Positions 9,275 to 18,098 of a stretch of 64,000 nucleotides of DNA are shown here, in pieces (position 1 is the first letter of the stretch; every line of letters starts with the position of its first letter). The position numbers were made by a program, and so were the translations under genes. Below the pieces are notes generated by a model. That model was given only the letters and a program-made list of their open reading frames with translations. It was not told the origin of the DNA and ran no database searches. The stretch is taken from the NCBI RefSeq assembly GCF_030546935.1, contig NZ_JAUOPH010000005.1:248001-312000 (forward strand), given 5' to 3'. Source of the stretch: Marinobacter sp. 2_MG-2023 (lineage in GTDB: Bacteria; Pseudomonadota; Gammaproteobacteria; Pseudomonadales; Oleiphilaceae).

Positions 9275-10324
9275 ATGTTAGCGTTTTTGGTTCAGCGAAT
9301 ATCCCAGGCAGCACTGGTCATGTTCGTGATCAGCGTGATCGCGTTTTCCATCCAGGACGGCCTTGGCGACCCACTTCAGGAAATGGTGGGCATGTCAGTC
9401 TCCATGGAGGAGCGCGAAGCCCTGCGCGAAGAGCTGGGGTTAAACGATCCCAAGCTGGTTCAGTACCTGCGCTTTGCCGGCAATGCGATTCAGGGGGACC
9501 TGGGCAACTCCTATTTTTACGGCAAACCCACCCTGGAAGTGATTGCCGACCACCTGCCGGCGACTTTGGAGCTGGTGATTGGTGCCAGTCTGATCATTCT
9601 GCTGCTGTCGGTACCGATTGGTGTGTATGCTGCGATTCGGCCCCAGGCATGGCTGGCGAAATTTTTTATGGGTGTGAGTACTGTCGGGATATCCATACCG
9701 GTCTTCCTCACAGCCATTGTATTGATTCAGATATATTCCATCGGCGTGAACGTCGAATGGTTCCCTGTGGAGACTGGCTGGGGGCAGTGGCTGAACGGTG
9801 CCTTGAGTACCGAAGGTGGTCTTCCGTCCTATGGTCGTGGCGAGAATCTGACCCATCTGTTTGGCACCTGGTACTCAGGCTTCTTTACCGAGAGCGGCCT
9901 GATGCATTTGGTACTGCCGTGTGTGTCCCTGGCGTCCATCATGTTGCCGCTTTTCATCCGACTGATCCGCGCGGAAATGATGGAAGTGCTGCAAAGCGAC
10001 TATATTCGCTACGCCCGTGCCAAGGGCTTAAGTGCAGGGCGCATCAACTTTCTTCATGCCCTCAAGAACACCATGTTGCCGGTCATCACCGTAGGTGGTG
10101 TGCAGATTGGCGTAATGGTGGCTTATACGATTCTTACAGAAACCGTTTTCCAGTGGCCGGGGGTCGGGCTGATGTTTCTGGAAGCCATTACCCGCAGTGA
10201 TATTCCCCTGATCGTCGCCTATCTCATGGTGGTGGGCCTGATCTTTGTGGTTACCAACACGCTGGTGGATCTGGTTTACGGGCTGGTGAACCCCACGGTT
10301 AAACTGACAGGTAAGAAAGCATGA
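9275..10324 (+). CDS. dppB: dipeptide ABC transporter permease DppB
   Basis: The 349-residue inner-membrane permease begins MLAFLVQRISQAALVMFVIS, the usual DppB/OppB N-terminus. It carries the BPD_transp_1 EAA loop in YIRYARAKGLSAGRINFLHA, which contacts the ATPases. It ends LVDLVYGLVNPTVKL, as family members do. It overlaps dppC by 4 bp, so the two permease subunits are translationally coupled. Confidence 0.94.
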   Translation: MLAFLVQRISQAALVMFVISVIAFSIQDGLGDPLQEMVGMSVSMEEREALREELGLNDPKLVQYLRFAGNAIQGDLGNSYFYGKPTLEVIADHLPATLELVIGASLIILLLSVPIGVYAAIRPQAWLAKFFMGVSTVGISIPVFLTAIVLIQIYSIGVNVEWFPVETGWGQWLNGALSTEGGLPSYGRGENLTHLFGTWYSGFFTESGLMHLVLPCVSLASIMLPLFIRLIRAEMMEVLQSDYIRYARAKGLSAGRINFLHALKNTMLPVITVGGVQIGVMVAYTILTETVFQWPGVGLMFLEAITRSDIPLIVAYLMVVGLIFVVTNTLVDLVYGLVNPTVKLTGKKA

Positions 10325-11253
10325 CTACAGCGACTCTTTCACGCTGGGATCGCTTTCGCGAATCCTTTCTCTGGTACAGCTTCAAGCGCGATAAGGTGGC
10401 GATAGCCAGCTTTGTGGTGCTGGTGCTCATGTTGCTGGCCGCTATTTTTGCGCCTTTGCTGGCGCCGACAAACCCATATGATCTGGCGCAGATCAATATC
10501 ATGAACTCCGAGTTGCCGCCGATAGGCATGCAGGGTGCAGATTCTGCCTTTCCCCTGGGCACAGATGCGCAGGGTAGGGACATGCTCTCCACCATTCTTT
10601 ATGGCACCCGGGTATCCTTGCTTATTGGTTTCGGTGCTGTGGTGCTGCAGGCGGCTCTTGGCATTCTGTTCGGCTTGCTGGCTGGGTATCTGGGTGGCCG
10701 AGTAGATTCCATATTGATGCGTATTGCCGATGTGCAGCTTTCTTTCTCTACACTGATGGTCGCCATCATTGTGGGGGCGGTGTTCAAGGCCAGTTTTGGC
10801 AACCTGATGTTCGGTGAAATTGCCATTTATATGCTGATTTTCATCATTGGTGTTGCCGAATGGCCCCAGATAGCGCGCACAGTGCGTGCTTCTGTGTTGG
10901 CAGAGAAAAAGAAAGAGTACGTGGATGCGGCCAAGGTCATGGGCTTTCGCACCAACCGTATTATGTTCCGCCACATTCTGCCCAACACTCTGTCGCCTAT
11001 TTTTGTTATTGCCACGGTACAGATTGCAAACGCCATTATTTCCGAGGCAGCGCTGTCGTTTCTCGGGCTTGGGATGCCCGAGACCCAGCCGTCTCTGGGC
11101 TCTCTGATCAAGTCCGGTTTTGACTACATTCAAAGTGGTTCCTGGTGGATTACCCTGATTCCCGGCCTGGTGCTGGTCGTGCTCGTGCTTGTCATCAACC
11201 TGTTGGGTGACTGGCTGAGAGATGTCATGAACCCACGGCTGTACAAGGGCTAA
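10321..11253 (+). CDS. dppC: dipeptide ABC transporter permease DppC
   Basis: The 310-residue permease has the N-terminal OppC_N region (LSRWDRFRESFLWYSFKRDK). The motif LGTDAQGRDMLSTILYGTRV is diagnostic for the DppC/OppC branch, and an EAA-type loop is visible in YVDAAKVMGFRTNRIMFRHI. It forms the heteromeric channel with DppB. The next gene follows after 6 bp. Confidence 0.94.
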   Translation: MTTATLSRWDRFRESFLWYSFKRDKVAIASFVVLVLMLLAAIFAPLLAPTNPYDLAQINIMNSELPPIGMQGADSAFPLGTDAQGRDMLSTILYGTRVSLLIGFGAVVLQAALGILFGLLAGYLGGRVDSILMRIADVQLSFSTLMVAIIVGAVFKASFGNLMFGEIAIYMLIFIIGVAEWPQIARTVRASVLAEKKKEYVDAAKVMGFRTNRIMFRHILPNTLSPIFVIATVQIANAIISEAALSFLGLGMPETQPSLGSLIKSGFDYIQSGSWWITLIPGLVLVVLVLVINLLGDWLRDVMNPRLYKG

Positions 11254-11259
11254 CGAATT

Positions 11260-12270
11260 ATGGAAAACAACACACCACTGCTGGAAGTAAAAGACCTGGA
11301 TGTGCGGTTTGCTGTTCGTGGGGGCGACCTTACGGCCCTGCGCGGCATCAGCTTCAGCCTCGACAAGGGCGAACGGTTAGGCCTCGTGGGCGAATCCGGT
11401 GCCGGCAAATCCGTAGCGGCTTTCTCCATTCTCAACCTGATCGCTCGCCCGGGTTATATCGCCGGTGGGCAGATCCTGTTCGAAGGCCGGGACCTGGCTG
11501 CCATGAGCGAGCGCGAGTTGCGTAAAATCCGTGGCAACCGCATTGCCATGATTTTTCAGGATCCGATGATGACACTGAATCCGGTGCTGAGTATTGGTAC
11601 CCAGATGGTAGAAGCTATCAAGGCGCACCGCAGGATCAGCACGAAAGCGGCGCGAGACATTGCTGTGGGAAAGCTGCGCAAGGTGCAGATTCCCTCACCC
11701 GAGAAGCGGCTGGATCAGTACCCACATGAGTTATCTGGCGGCATGCGCCAGCGGGTGATTATTGCCATTGCCTTGCTGCTGGACCCTGAAATCATCGTAG
11801 CCGATGAGCCCACCACGGCGCTGGATGTCACCATACAGGCAGAAATCATGGCGCTGTTGCTGGATCTGTGTGAACAGGAAAATGTCGCATTGATGCTGAT
11901 TACTCATGATCTGGGCGTTGTGTCGCAGGTCACTCAGCGCATGCTGGTCATGTACTCCGGTCGCATTATTGAGCAGGGCCCCACCCGGGAGATCATCAAC
12001 GATGCTCAGCACCCTTATACCCAGGGGCTGATAAACGCCTTGCCCCAGATGGGTGAGCCAGGCGCGCGGCTGTTCCAGATCCCCGGCTCCATGCCGTCCC
12101 TGAAAAATGTGCCCACCGGCTGCCCGTTCCATCCACGCTGTGATTTCGCCACTGATCAGTGCCGGCAAACCATGCCCGAGTATGTACGCTCCGGAAATGT
12201 GGATGTGGCGTGTTATGAGGTCAGTAACCTGATTGAGCAGGAGAAAAACATGCAGGAGGCCGGATCATGA
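11260..12270 (+). CDS. dppD: dipeptide ABC transporter ATP-binding protein DppD
   Basis: The 336-residue ATPase has Walker A GESGAGKS, the signature LSGGMRQR, and Walker B leading into [11 protein letters not shown]. It has the C-terminal oligopeptide-transporter domain with Cys residues in [18 protein letters not shown] that characterises DppD/OppD proteins. It energises the DppBC channel with DppF. It overlaps dppF by 4 bp. Confidence 0.95.
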   Translation: MENNTPLLEVKDLDVRFAVRGGDLTALRGISFSLDKGERLGLVGESGAGKSVAAFSILNLIARPGYIAGGQILFEGRDLAAMSERELRKIRGNRIAMIFQDPMMTLNPVLSIGTQMVEAIKAHRRISTKAARDIAVGKLRKVQIPSPEKRLDQYPHELSGGMRQRVIIAIALLLDPEIIVADEPTTALDVTIQAEIMALLLDLCEQENVALMLITHDLGVVSQVTQRMLVMYSGRIIEQGPTREIINDAQHPYTQGLINALPQMGEPGARLFQIPGSMPSLKNVPTGCPFHPRCDFATDQCRQTMPEYVRSGNVDVACYEVSNLIEQEKNMQEAGS

Positions 12271-13277
12271 CCTCCCCACTGGTAGAAATTCGCGGTTTGG
12301 AAAAACGCTTTGATTTGTCTGGCAGCTTGCTGGAGCAGATCACCTTCAAAAACGGTCGGTTCCAGCGCAAGCAGGAAGCCGTTCACGCCATCAATGGTGT
12401 GGATTTGCAGGTGCAAAAGGGTGAAGCTTTGTGTGTGGTGGGTGAGTCCGGTTGTGGCAAGTCCACGGTTGCCCGTACCGTTATGGGCCTGCTGTCACCC
12501 AGCGCGGGAGAGGTGCACTACGGTGGCAGCCGCATCGATAATCTGAAAGGCCGGGACGTTCTGCCTTACCGTCGTAAAATGCAAATGATCTTCCAGAACC
12601 CATACGCCTCTCTGAACCCGCGAATGACGATTCAGCAGACCCTCGAGGAGCCCATTCATTTTCATCGACCCGAACTGGCTCGCAGCGAAGTGCGCGAAAA
12701 AGTTCAGGAAGTCATGCAGTCGGTGGGAATAGATCCCGATTGGGGTAGCCGGTTTGGCCATGAATTTTCCGGCGGCCAGCGCCAGCGCATTGCCATAGCT
12801 CGCGCCCTGGCGGTAGATCCTGAGTTTATTGTGGCGGATGAGCCCATCTCGGCACTGGATGTTTCTATTCAGGCGCAGGTGCTGAACCTGTTGATGGAGG
12901 CTCAGGAAACCCGCAACCTGACCTATCTGTTTATCACCCATGATCTCGCCGTGGTAGAGCACTTCGGTACCCGGGTGGCGGTCATGTATCTCGGGCGGGT
13001 ATGTGAGTTGGCGGACACCAAAACACTGTTTGCCGAGCCGCGCCACCCCTATACCCAGGCGTTGCTCTCTGCGATTCCAAAGCTGGAAGATGACAGGCCT
13101 AATTACATAAGGCTCCAGGGTGAGGTGCCAACGCCGGTGAACCTGCCTTCTGGCTGTGTTTTCCATGGGCGGTGTCCCTACGCCAATGAACGCTGCCGTC
13201 AGGAAATACCCCAACTGATTGCGACGGACGGCGGGGCGCAAGTGGCGTGCCACGCAGTGGAGGAAGGGCGGTTGTAG
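12267..13277 (+). CDS. dppF: dipeptide ABC transporter ATP-binding protein DppF
   Basis: The 336-residue second ATPase has Walker A GESGCGKS, signature FSGGQRQR and Walker B VADEPISALDV, with a C-terminal Cys-rich block (SGCVFHGRCPYANERCRQ). An insertion of about 20 residues after the first strand (SLLEQITFKNGRFQRKQEA) precedes AINGVDLQV and is common in this subunit. It is the last gene of the five-gene transport operon; a gap of 115 bp separates it from the LysR gene. Confidence 0.95.
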   Translation: MTSPLVEIRGLEKRFDLSGSLLEQITFKNGRFQRKQEAVHAINGVDLQVQKGEALCVVGESGCGKSTVARTVMGLLSPSAGEVHYGGSRIDNLKGRDVLPYRRKMQMIFQNPYASLNPRMTIQQTLEEPIHFHRPELARSEVREKVQEVMQSVGIDPDWGSRFGHEFSGGQRQRIAIARALAVDPEFIVADEPISALDVSIQAQVLNLLMEAQETRNLTYLFITHDLAVVEHFGTRVAVMYLGRVCELADTKTLFAEPRHPYTQALLSAIPKLEDDRPNYIRLQGEVPTPVNLPSGCVFHGRCPYANERCRQEIPQLIATDGGAQVACHAVEEGRL

Positions 13278-13392
13278 TAGGGCAGGTTTTAAGAGCGTGG
13301 GTGCTATGGGCTATGATGCTCGCGGTGAGTAGCTGTTGAAAAACCTTCACTCTGTCACCTCTACTTTTTAACCTCCATTCGCTGGGGACTCC

Positions 13393-14307
13393 ATGGAAAT
13401 ACGTTGGCTGGAAGATTTTATGGCGCTGGCCCGCGCGCGCCATTTTTCCCGCGCTGCGGAACTACAGCATGTAAGTCAGCCCACATTCAGTAGGCGCATA
13501 AAACTGCTGGAAGAAGCCATGGGCGCCACGCTGATTAACCGGCAAACCTTGCCGTTGTCCCTGACACCTGCCGGTGAACGGTTTTTTGAGTTATGTCAGC
13601 GGGTAACCCGGGATGTTCGTGAGGTTCGGGGCCAGATTGCCGAGTTGGAAGCGGAGGTGCATGCACGTATCAGTGTGGGCTCGACGCAGGGGCTGTTTTC
13701 CCACTTTTACCAGCGCTGGGCCAGTGAAGCGGGGGTTGCTGACAGACTTCAACTTAACCTCAAGGCGACCAGTTGGGTGGGAGAGCGGTTTCTGGATGCC
13801 CTGGACGGTGGCGAATGCGATCTGGTTCTCTGTTATTGGCATAAGGATTTGCCCTGGGGTGACCGGCTGGCCAGGGGTGAGTACGAATCCATTACACTTG
13901 CTCGTGAATGGCTGGTGCCGGTAAGTGTCGCGACAGATAGCGGTGAACCCCGATTCCCCTTGCCAGGGGTTGAAGGCCAGACAGTGCCCCTGATTGCCTA
14001 TCATTCGCGGGGTTTTTTGCAGTCTGCCATTGAAGCGCATCTGGCACGCGGCGGCGAGTCCGTAAATCTTTTACCCCTGAATGAAAACACTCAGTCGGCA
14101 AGCATCAAGGCGCTGGTAAAGCAGGGTTTTGGGATGGGTTGGTTGCCTAGCCGAATGACGGAAAAAAGCGAGCACTTTGGCAGCCTTACCAGGGCCGGGG
14201 ATGAGCGATGGGACGTACCTCTGGACATTCGCTTGATCCGCCTGCGTGAACCCCGCTCAGACGATCTTTTAGCTCTCTGGAAAAAATTGGAAAACCGACA
14301 TGCCTGA
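13393..14307 (+). CDS. LysR-family regulator, HypT/YjiE-like
   Basis: The 304-residue protein has a winged helix at residues 1-60 (FSRAAELQHVSQPTFSRRIK) and a LysR substrate domain. The PTFSRRIKLLEEAMGATLIN block followed by RQTLPLSLTPAG, and KQGFGMGWLPSRM near the C-terminus, recall E. coli YjiE (HypT), a hypochlorite-responsive regulator. I base this on memory of that sequence, not on alignment. It overlaps pepQ by 8 bp, so it is co-transcribed with a dipeptidase and may instead control peptide use. Family assignment is secure; the effector is unknown. Confidence 0.88.
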   Translation: MEIRWLEDFMALARARHFSRAAELQHVSQPTFSRRIKLLEEAMGATLINRQTLPLSLTPAGERFFELCQRVTRDVREVRGQIAELEAEVHARISVGSTQGLFSHFYQRWASEAGVADRLQLNLKATSWVGERFLDALDGGECDLVLCYWHKDLPWGDRLARGEYESITLAREWLVPVSVATDSGEPRFPLPGVEGQTVPLIAYHSRGFLQSAIEAHLARGGESVNLLPLNENTQSASIKALVKQGFGMGWLPSRMTEKSEHFGSLTRAGDERWDVPLDIRLIRLREPRSDDLLALWKKLENRHA

Positions 14308-15592
14308 TACTGAGCTTTTGTCTCTTCAGCCTGACCACATAGGTATTCTGCAGAGCCGCTATGAACAGGTTCTGGAAGACCAGGGTTATGACGCCTTGCT
14401 TATCAGTTCTGGCGCGGCCCCCATGCGTTATGGTGACGACCAGTCCTGGCACTTTCAGGGGTATGGTCCATTTCTGCACTGGACAGGGCTTGCAGGCTTT
14501 GAGTGCGCCTGGCTGCTGATCCGGAAAGGCCGAAAACCTATATTATCACTGCATCAGCCGGTTGATTTCTGGCATGCAAGCCTTGAGCTGGCTCATGAGC
14601 CTTGGCTCGAAGAGTTCGAGGTCCGCTTCAATGAAACCCCTTCGGCGCCGGCAGCAGATGGAGCCGGCCGGTTGGCCGTTATCGGTGATCCGTCGCTGCT
14701 GGCGGACGTGCCCGGTGAACATAACCCGGCCGAGCTATGCGCCGCGCTTGATAAGACTCGGGCGCACAAGACCCCATACGAAATAGCCTGCCTGGCACAG
14801 GCCAACAGGTTGGCAATGGCGGGGCACCATGCAGCCCGAGACGCGTTTTTGGCAGGCGCCAGCGAGTTTGACGTCAACCTGGCGTACCAGAGTGCAACGC
14901 ATCAGCGTGAGGCCGATTCGCCGTATCACAGCATTATTGGGATAAACGAACATGCTGGCACGCTCCATTATCAATATTACGACACAGCAGCCCCCAAGAA
15001 ATCCAGGAGCTTGCTGATTGATGCCGGCGTGCGCTACCGAGGCTACTGCTCCGACATTACCCGCACCACCGCTGGCGTCGGGGAGGGGCGATTTGCCGCA
15101 CTGATTCAAGGGCTTGAACAGTTACAGTTCCGCCTCTGCAGTATGGTCGCGCCCGGTGTTGATTACATAGATATCCATCGCAAAACGCACTTGGGCATTG
15201 CAGCCTTGCTGGGTGTTGCAGGGTTGGTCAGCGACCTGAGCGAGGAGGAAATGGTTGCAGCGGGCATTACTCGGGCCTTTTTTCCCCATGGTATCGGGCA
15301 TTTTCTGGGTGTTCAGGTACACGATGTTGCCGGGAAACCGGCTCCACCGCCGCCCGATGCGCCGTTTTTGCGCCTGATGCGAACGCTGGAGCCCGGCATG
15401 GTAGTGACCATCGAGCCGGGGTTGTACTTCATCCCCTCCCTGCTGGAACCTTTGCTGTCTGGCCCGCTTGGGCGCCATATCAATCGCCCGCTACTCGATG
15501 AATTGCAGGGGTGTGGCGGCATACGCATAGAGGACAACCTGGTGGTAACTGAGTCAGGTTGCCGAAACCTGAGCAGGGAGGCCGAGAGCTGA
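14300..15592 (+). CDS. pepQ: Xaa-Pro dipeptidase PepQ
   Basis: The 430-residue M24 metallopeptidase resembles E. coli PepQ along its length, including the N-terminal LSLHQPVDFWHASLE region. Metal ligands are visible: the first Asp in LLIDAGVRYRGY, the second in YCSDITRTT, His in FFPHGIGHFLGVQVHDVAG, Glu in VVTIEPGLYF and Glu in GGIRIEDNLVV. It cleaves dipeptides with C-terminal proline in the cytoplasm. It is placed after the dpp operon and overlaps the LysR gene, so peptide uptake and hydrolysis are adjacent. Family members can also hydrolyse organophosphates. Confidence 0.95.
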   Translation: MPDTELLSLQPDHIGILQSRYEQVLEDQGYDALLISSGAAPMRYGDDQSWHFQGYGPFLHWTGLAGFECAWLLIRKGRKPILSLHQPVDFWHASLELAHEPWLEEFEVRFNETPSAPAADGAGRLAVIGDPSLLADVPGEHNPAELCAALDKTRAHKTPYEIACLAQANRLAMAGHHAARDAFLAGASEFDVNLAYQSATHQREADSPYHSIIGINEHAGTLHYQYYDTAAPKKSRSLLIDAGVRYRGYCSDITRTTAGVGEGRFAALIQGLEQLQFRLCSMVAPGVDYIDIHRKTHLGIAALLGVAGLVSDLSEEEMVAAGITRAFFPHGIGHFLGVQVHDVAGKPAPPPPDAPFLRLMRTLEPGMVVTIEPGLYFIPSLLEPLLSGPLGRHINRPLLDELQGCGGIRIEDNLVVTESGCRNLSREAES

Positions 15593-15639
15593 AACAATCC
15601 GTTGCACAAAATTAACACGACGCGCTTGCAATCCGTGAT

Positions 15640-15658
15640 GCTAATGACAATAATTATC
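15640..15658. promoter_or_regulatory. Fur-box-like operator upstream of bfd
   Basis: GCTAATGACAATAATTATC matches 16 of 19 positions of the Fur consensus GATAATGATAATCATTATC. It ends 31 bp before the bfd start codon, where a bound repressor would block transcription when iron is plentiful. Confidence 0.75.
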
Positions 15659-15689
15659 ACTAACATTTTGTCGTTGGTGAGATTGCGAT

Positions 15690-15896
15690 ATGTATGTATG
15701 CCTTTGCCACGGAGTCACAGACCGGGACATCCGTGAAGCCGCCGAAAACGGTGTGTCTTCCATGCGCCAACTCGGTAAAGAGCTTGGTGTCGGCTCGCAG
15801 TGCGGGCGTTGCGCCTCCATGGCTCGCGGTATCCTGCGCGAAACCCGGACACCGGATTATCTGGCCCTGGCCAATATGTTGGCTAGCCCCGCCTGA
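15690..15896 (+). CDS. bfd: bacterioferritin-associated ferredoxin Bfd
   Basis: The 68-residue protein has the Bfd [2Fe-2S] cysteines C4, C6, C38 and C41 (MYVCLCHGVTDRDI and VGSQCGRCASMAR). Bfd docks on bacterioferritin and reduces the stored ferric iron so it can leave. It has its own Fur-box-like site, fitting expression under iron limitation, and sits just upstream of bfr. The two are separated by 182 bp containing structured DNA, so they are probably controlled separately. Confidence 0.96.
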   Translation: MYVCLCHGVTDRDIREAAENGVSSMRQLGKELGVGSQCGRCASMARGILRETRTPDYLALANMLASPA

Positions 15897-15936
15897 TCCG
15901 TTCTTCGCGTTTATTTCCTTTCCGCAATTTTGTAAT

Positions 15937-15950
15937 GCGCGTTAACGCGC
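15937..15950. repeat. perfect 14-bp palindrome between bfd and bfr
   Basis: GCGCGTTAACGCGC is a perfect palindrome about 40 bp after bfd and just before the structured bfr leader. It could be an operator or part of a bfd terminator; no T-tract follows. Confidence 0.5.
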
Positions 15951-15957
15951 TATCCTT

Positions 15958-16060
15958 GTTCGGTGACGAGAGAGTTATATAGAGAGCTTTGAAAGCTCAC
16001 CGAACCCGAACCCATCAGCCGGGAGAACCTTTCTCTAAAGAAAGGTAAGTCAGTCGGCTG
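15958..16060 (+). promoter_or_regulatory. structured 5' leader of bacterioferritin mRNA (two hairpins)
   Basis: Hairpin 1 has a perfect 9-bp outer stem, GTTCGGTGA (15958-15966) with TCACCGAAC (15997-16005). Hairpin 2 has outer CAGCCG (16016-16021) with CGGCTG (16055-16060), enclosing an 8-bp inner stem ACCTTTCT / AGAAAGGT with loop CTAA. The AAGGA ribosome site lies directly after hairpin 2 at 16066-16070. Whether this is a regulatory RNA element or a stability structure cannot be told from one sequence. Confidence 0.55.
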
Positions 16061-16078
16061 AGTTCAAGGAGCGCTGCA

Positions 16079-16555
16079 ATGAAAGGCGACAAAAAAGTCA
16101 TCCAGTTTCTGAACAAAGTTCTTGCCAACGAACTGACCGCTATCAATCAGTACTTCCTTCATTCCCGCATGTACAAAGACTGGGGCATCACCAAGCTTGC
16201 GGCCAAAGAATACGAAGAGTCCATTGATGAAATGAAACACGCCGATCAATTGATCGAGCGCATCCTGTTTCTGGAAGGCCTGCCCAACCTGCAAGACCTG
16301 AACAAGTTGATGATCGGCGAGAACGTTGAGGAAATGATTGCCTGTGACCTCAAAATCGAACACATCGCCCATGTTGACCTGAAAGAAGCCATCGTTTACT
16401 GCGAAGAAGTCCAGGATTACACCAGCCGAGAGCTGTTCCGCAGCATCCTCGACAGCGAAGAAGAGCACATTGACTGGTTGGAAACCCAGCTGGAAATGAT
16501 TAACCAGATGGGTATTCAGAACTACATACAACTGCAATCTGCTGCAGCGGAGTAA
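16079..16555 (+). CDS. bfr: bacterioferritin
   Basis: The 158-residue four-helix ferritin has ferroxidase ligands E18, E51, H54, E94, E127 and H130 and the haem ligand Met52 ([18 protein letters not shown]). This makes it a haem-binding bacterioferritin rather than a plain ferritin. It stores iron as a 24-mer in the cytoplasm. It follows bfd, the ferredoxin that mobilises its iron. The leader is strongly structured. The next gene, phosphomannomutase, begins 8 bp downstream, a tight spacing for functionally unrelated genes. Confidence 0.97.
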   Translation: MKGDKKVIQFLNKVLANELTAINQYFLHSRMYKDWGITKLAAKEYEESIDEMKHADQLIERILFLEGLPNLQDLNKLMIGENVEEMIACDLKIEHIAHVDLKEAIVYCEEVQDYTSRELFRSILDSEEEHIDWLETQLEMINQMGIQNYIQLQSAAAE

Positions 16556-16563
16556 AACCGACA

Positions 16564-17919
16564 ATGGACCTGTCCTGTTTTAAAGCCTACGACCTGCGCG
16601 GTAGCGTGCCGGAGCAGTTGAATCCTGCTCTGGCTGAGCGCATAGGGCGCGCCTATGTGGAAGTTACCGGAGCAAAAAAAGTCATCGTTGGGTACGACAT
16701 CCGTCTGTCCAGCCCGGAAATCACCGAAGCCCTGAGCTCGGGCCTGATGGCCGCCGGCGCCGACGTATTCGATATAGGCCTGTGTGGCACTGAGTGTGTT
16801 TACTTTGCCACCAGCCATTATGGAATGGACGGCGGTATCATGGTTACCGCCAGCCACAACCCCAAGAACCATAACGGTATGAAAATGGTCGGGCCGGAAT
16901 CTCGGCCTATCAGCTCCGATAACGGCCTGAACGATATCCGTGATCGAGTACGTGAGCCGTTTTCCAACGCGCCGGTTCAGGGGAAATACGAAGCGCTGGA
17001 GGTTACCAGTGCTTATATTGACCACCTGCTGGGTTACATCGACGCAGCTGCTCTGAGTCCCATAAAAATTGTCGTTAACGCCGGTAACGGTGGCGCCGGG
17101 TTGGTGATCAATGAACTCGAAAAACACCTGCCTTTTGAGTTCATTAAGGTGAATCACGAGCCCGATGGCAACTTCCCAAATGGCGTTCCCAACCCTATTC
17201 TTGAAGAAAACCGTTCGGCGACAGCCAATGCCGTAATCGAACACGGGGCAGTCATGGGTATCGCTTGGGATGGCGATTACGATCGCTGCTTCTTTTTTGA
17301 CGAAAATGGCCGATTTATTGAAGGTTATTACATTGTTGGTTTGCTGGCGGACCAATTTCTGCGCAAAACCGGCCCCGGAAAAGTCATCCACGACCCTAGG
17401 TTGATCTGGAATACCCTGGACCTGGTAGAAGCTGCAGGCGGTGAAGCCATCGAAAGCAAAACCGGCCACGCATTCATCAAACAGCGCATGCGCGACGAAG
17501 ACGCCGTGTACGGCGGAGAAATGAGCGCACACCACTATTTCCGGGACTTCGCATACTGTGACAGTGGTATGATCCCCTGGCTGCTGCTCGCTGAACGCCT
17601 ATGCCAGTCCGGTCAGCCTTTCTCATCCCTCATCGACGCTCGTATTGAAGCCTATCCGGCCAGTGGTGAAATAAACCGCACCATCGACAATCCCCCAGAG
17701 GTTATCGCGGCCATTGAGGAAAAATACGGCGCCGACGCAAAAAGCGTGAGCTATGTAGACGGCCTCAGCGTGGAATTCGACAACTGGCGCTTCAACCTGC
17801 GTATGTCCAACACCGAACCCGTCGTTCGCCTGAACGTGGAATCCCGTGGTGACATACCCTTGATGAAGGCGAAAACGGAAGAGCTGCTCGCGGAAATGGA
17901 GCGTTTGAATAACCTGTAG
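16564..17919 (+). CDS. manB: phosphomannomutase (ManB/CpsG type)
   Basis: The 451-residue alpha-D-phosphohexomutase has the active-site serine loop VTASHNPKNHNGMK, the metal-binding loop WDGDYDRC, the sugar-binding GGEMSAHHYF and the phosphate-binding SNTEPVVRLN. It matches E. coli CpsG/ManB closely over its length. It interconverts mannose-6-phosphate and mannose-1-phosphate for GDP-mannose and exopolysaccharide synthesis. It starts 8 bp after bfr. Use of glucose phosphates, as in AlgC, is possible in this superfamily. Confidence 0.94.
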   Translation: MDLSCFKAYDLRGSVPEQLNPALAERIGRAYVEVTGAKKVIVGYDIRLSSPEITEALSSGLMAAGADVFDIGLCGTECVYFATSHYGMDGGIMVTASHNPKNHNGMKMVGPESRPISSDNGLNDIRDRVREPFSNAPVQGKYEALEVTSAYIDHLLGYIDAAALSPIKIVVNAGNGGAGLVINELEKHLPFEFIKVNHEPDGNFPNGVPNPILEENRSATANAVIEHGAVMGIAWDGDYDRCFFFDENGRFIEGYYIVGLLADQFLRKTGPGKVIHDPRLIWNTLDLVEAAGGEAIESKTGHAFIKQRMRDEDAVYGGEMSAHHYFRDFAYCDSGMIPWLLLAERLCQSGQPFSSLIDARIEAYPASGEINRTIDNPPEVIAAIEEKYGADAKSVSYVDGLSVEFDNWRFNLRMSNTEPVVRLNVESRGDIPLMKAKTEELLAEMERLNNL

Positions 17920-17960
17920 GGGTGATTCGTACTTTAGTGTCTGGCCACTCCTTGGTTGGG

Positions 17961-18076
17961 GCTGGCCGGGCGGTACGAGTTGCGAAAACTGTGCGGAGCC
18001 ATGGATGGCGGAGCCCAAGCGTCCCATGGATGTGCCGTAAGGAGCGTGTTTTCGCAGCTCGTATCGCCCGGTCAGC
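17961..18076 (+). repeat. GGA-loop repeat family, copy A: divergent core inside 29-nt inverted arms
   Basis: The left arm (17961-17989) and right arm (18048-18076) pair over 29 nt. The three non-Watson-Crick positions are all G.T wobbles. The 58-nt core (17990-18047) starts TGTG and ends CGT, as in copies B and C, and contains two ATGGAT motifs, one in GCCATGGATGGC and one in CCCATGGATGTG. It also shares the CCAAGC spacer between them. It lies between the convergent ends of manB and pldA. The T-tract expected of a normal terminator is absent. Confidence 0.8.
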
Positions 18077-18098
18077 TTGCACCGAAGCCTGTTATTTC

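Noticed and set aside
12495..13253. A 252-codon minus-strand ORF opposite dppF
   Set aside because: It is an antisense shadow of the dppF coding sequence.
16522..17535. A 337-codon minus-strand ORF opposite manB
   Set aside because: The manB frame carries all catalytic motifs of phosphomannomutases; the opposite frame is a codon-bias shadow.
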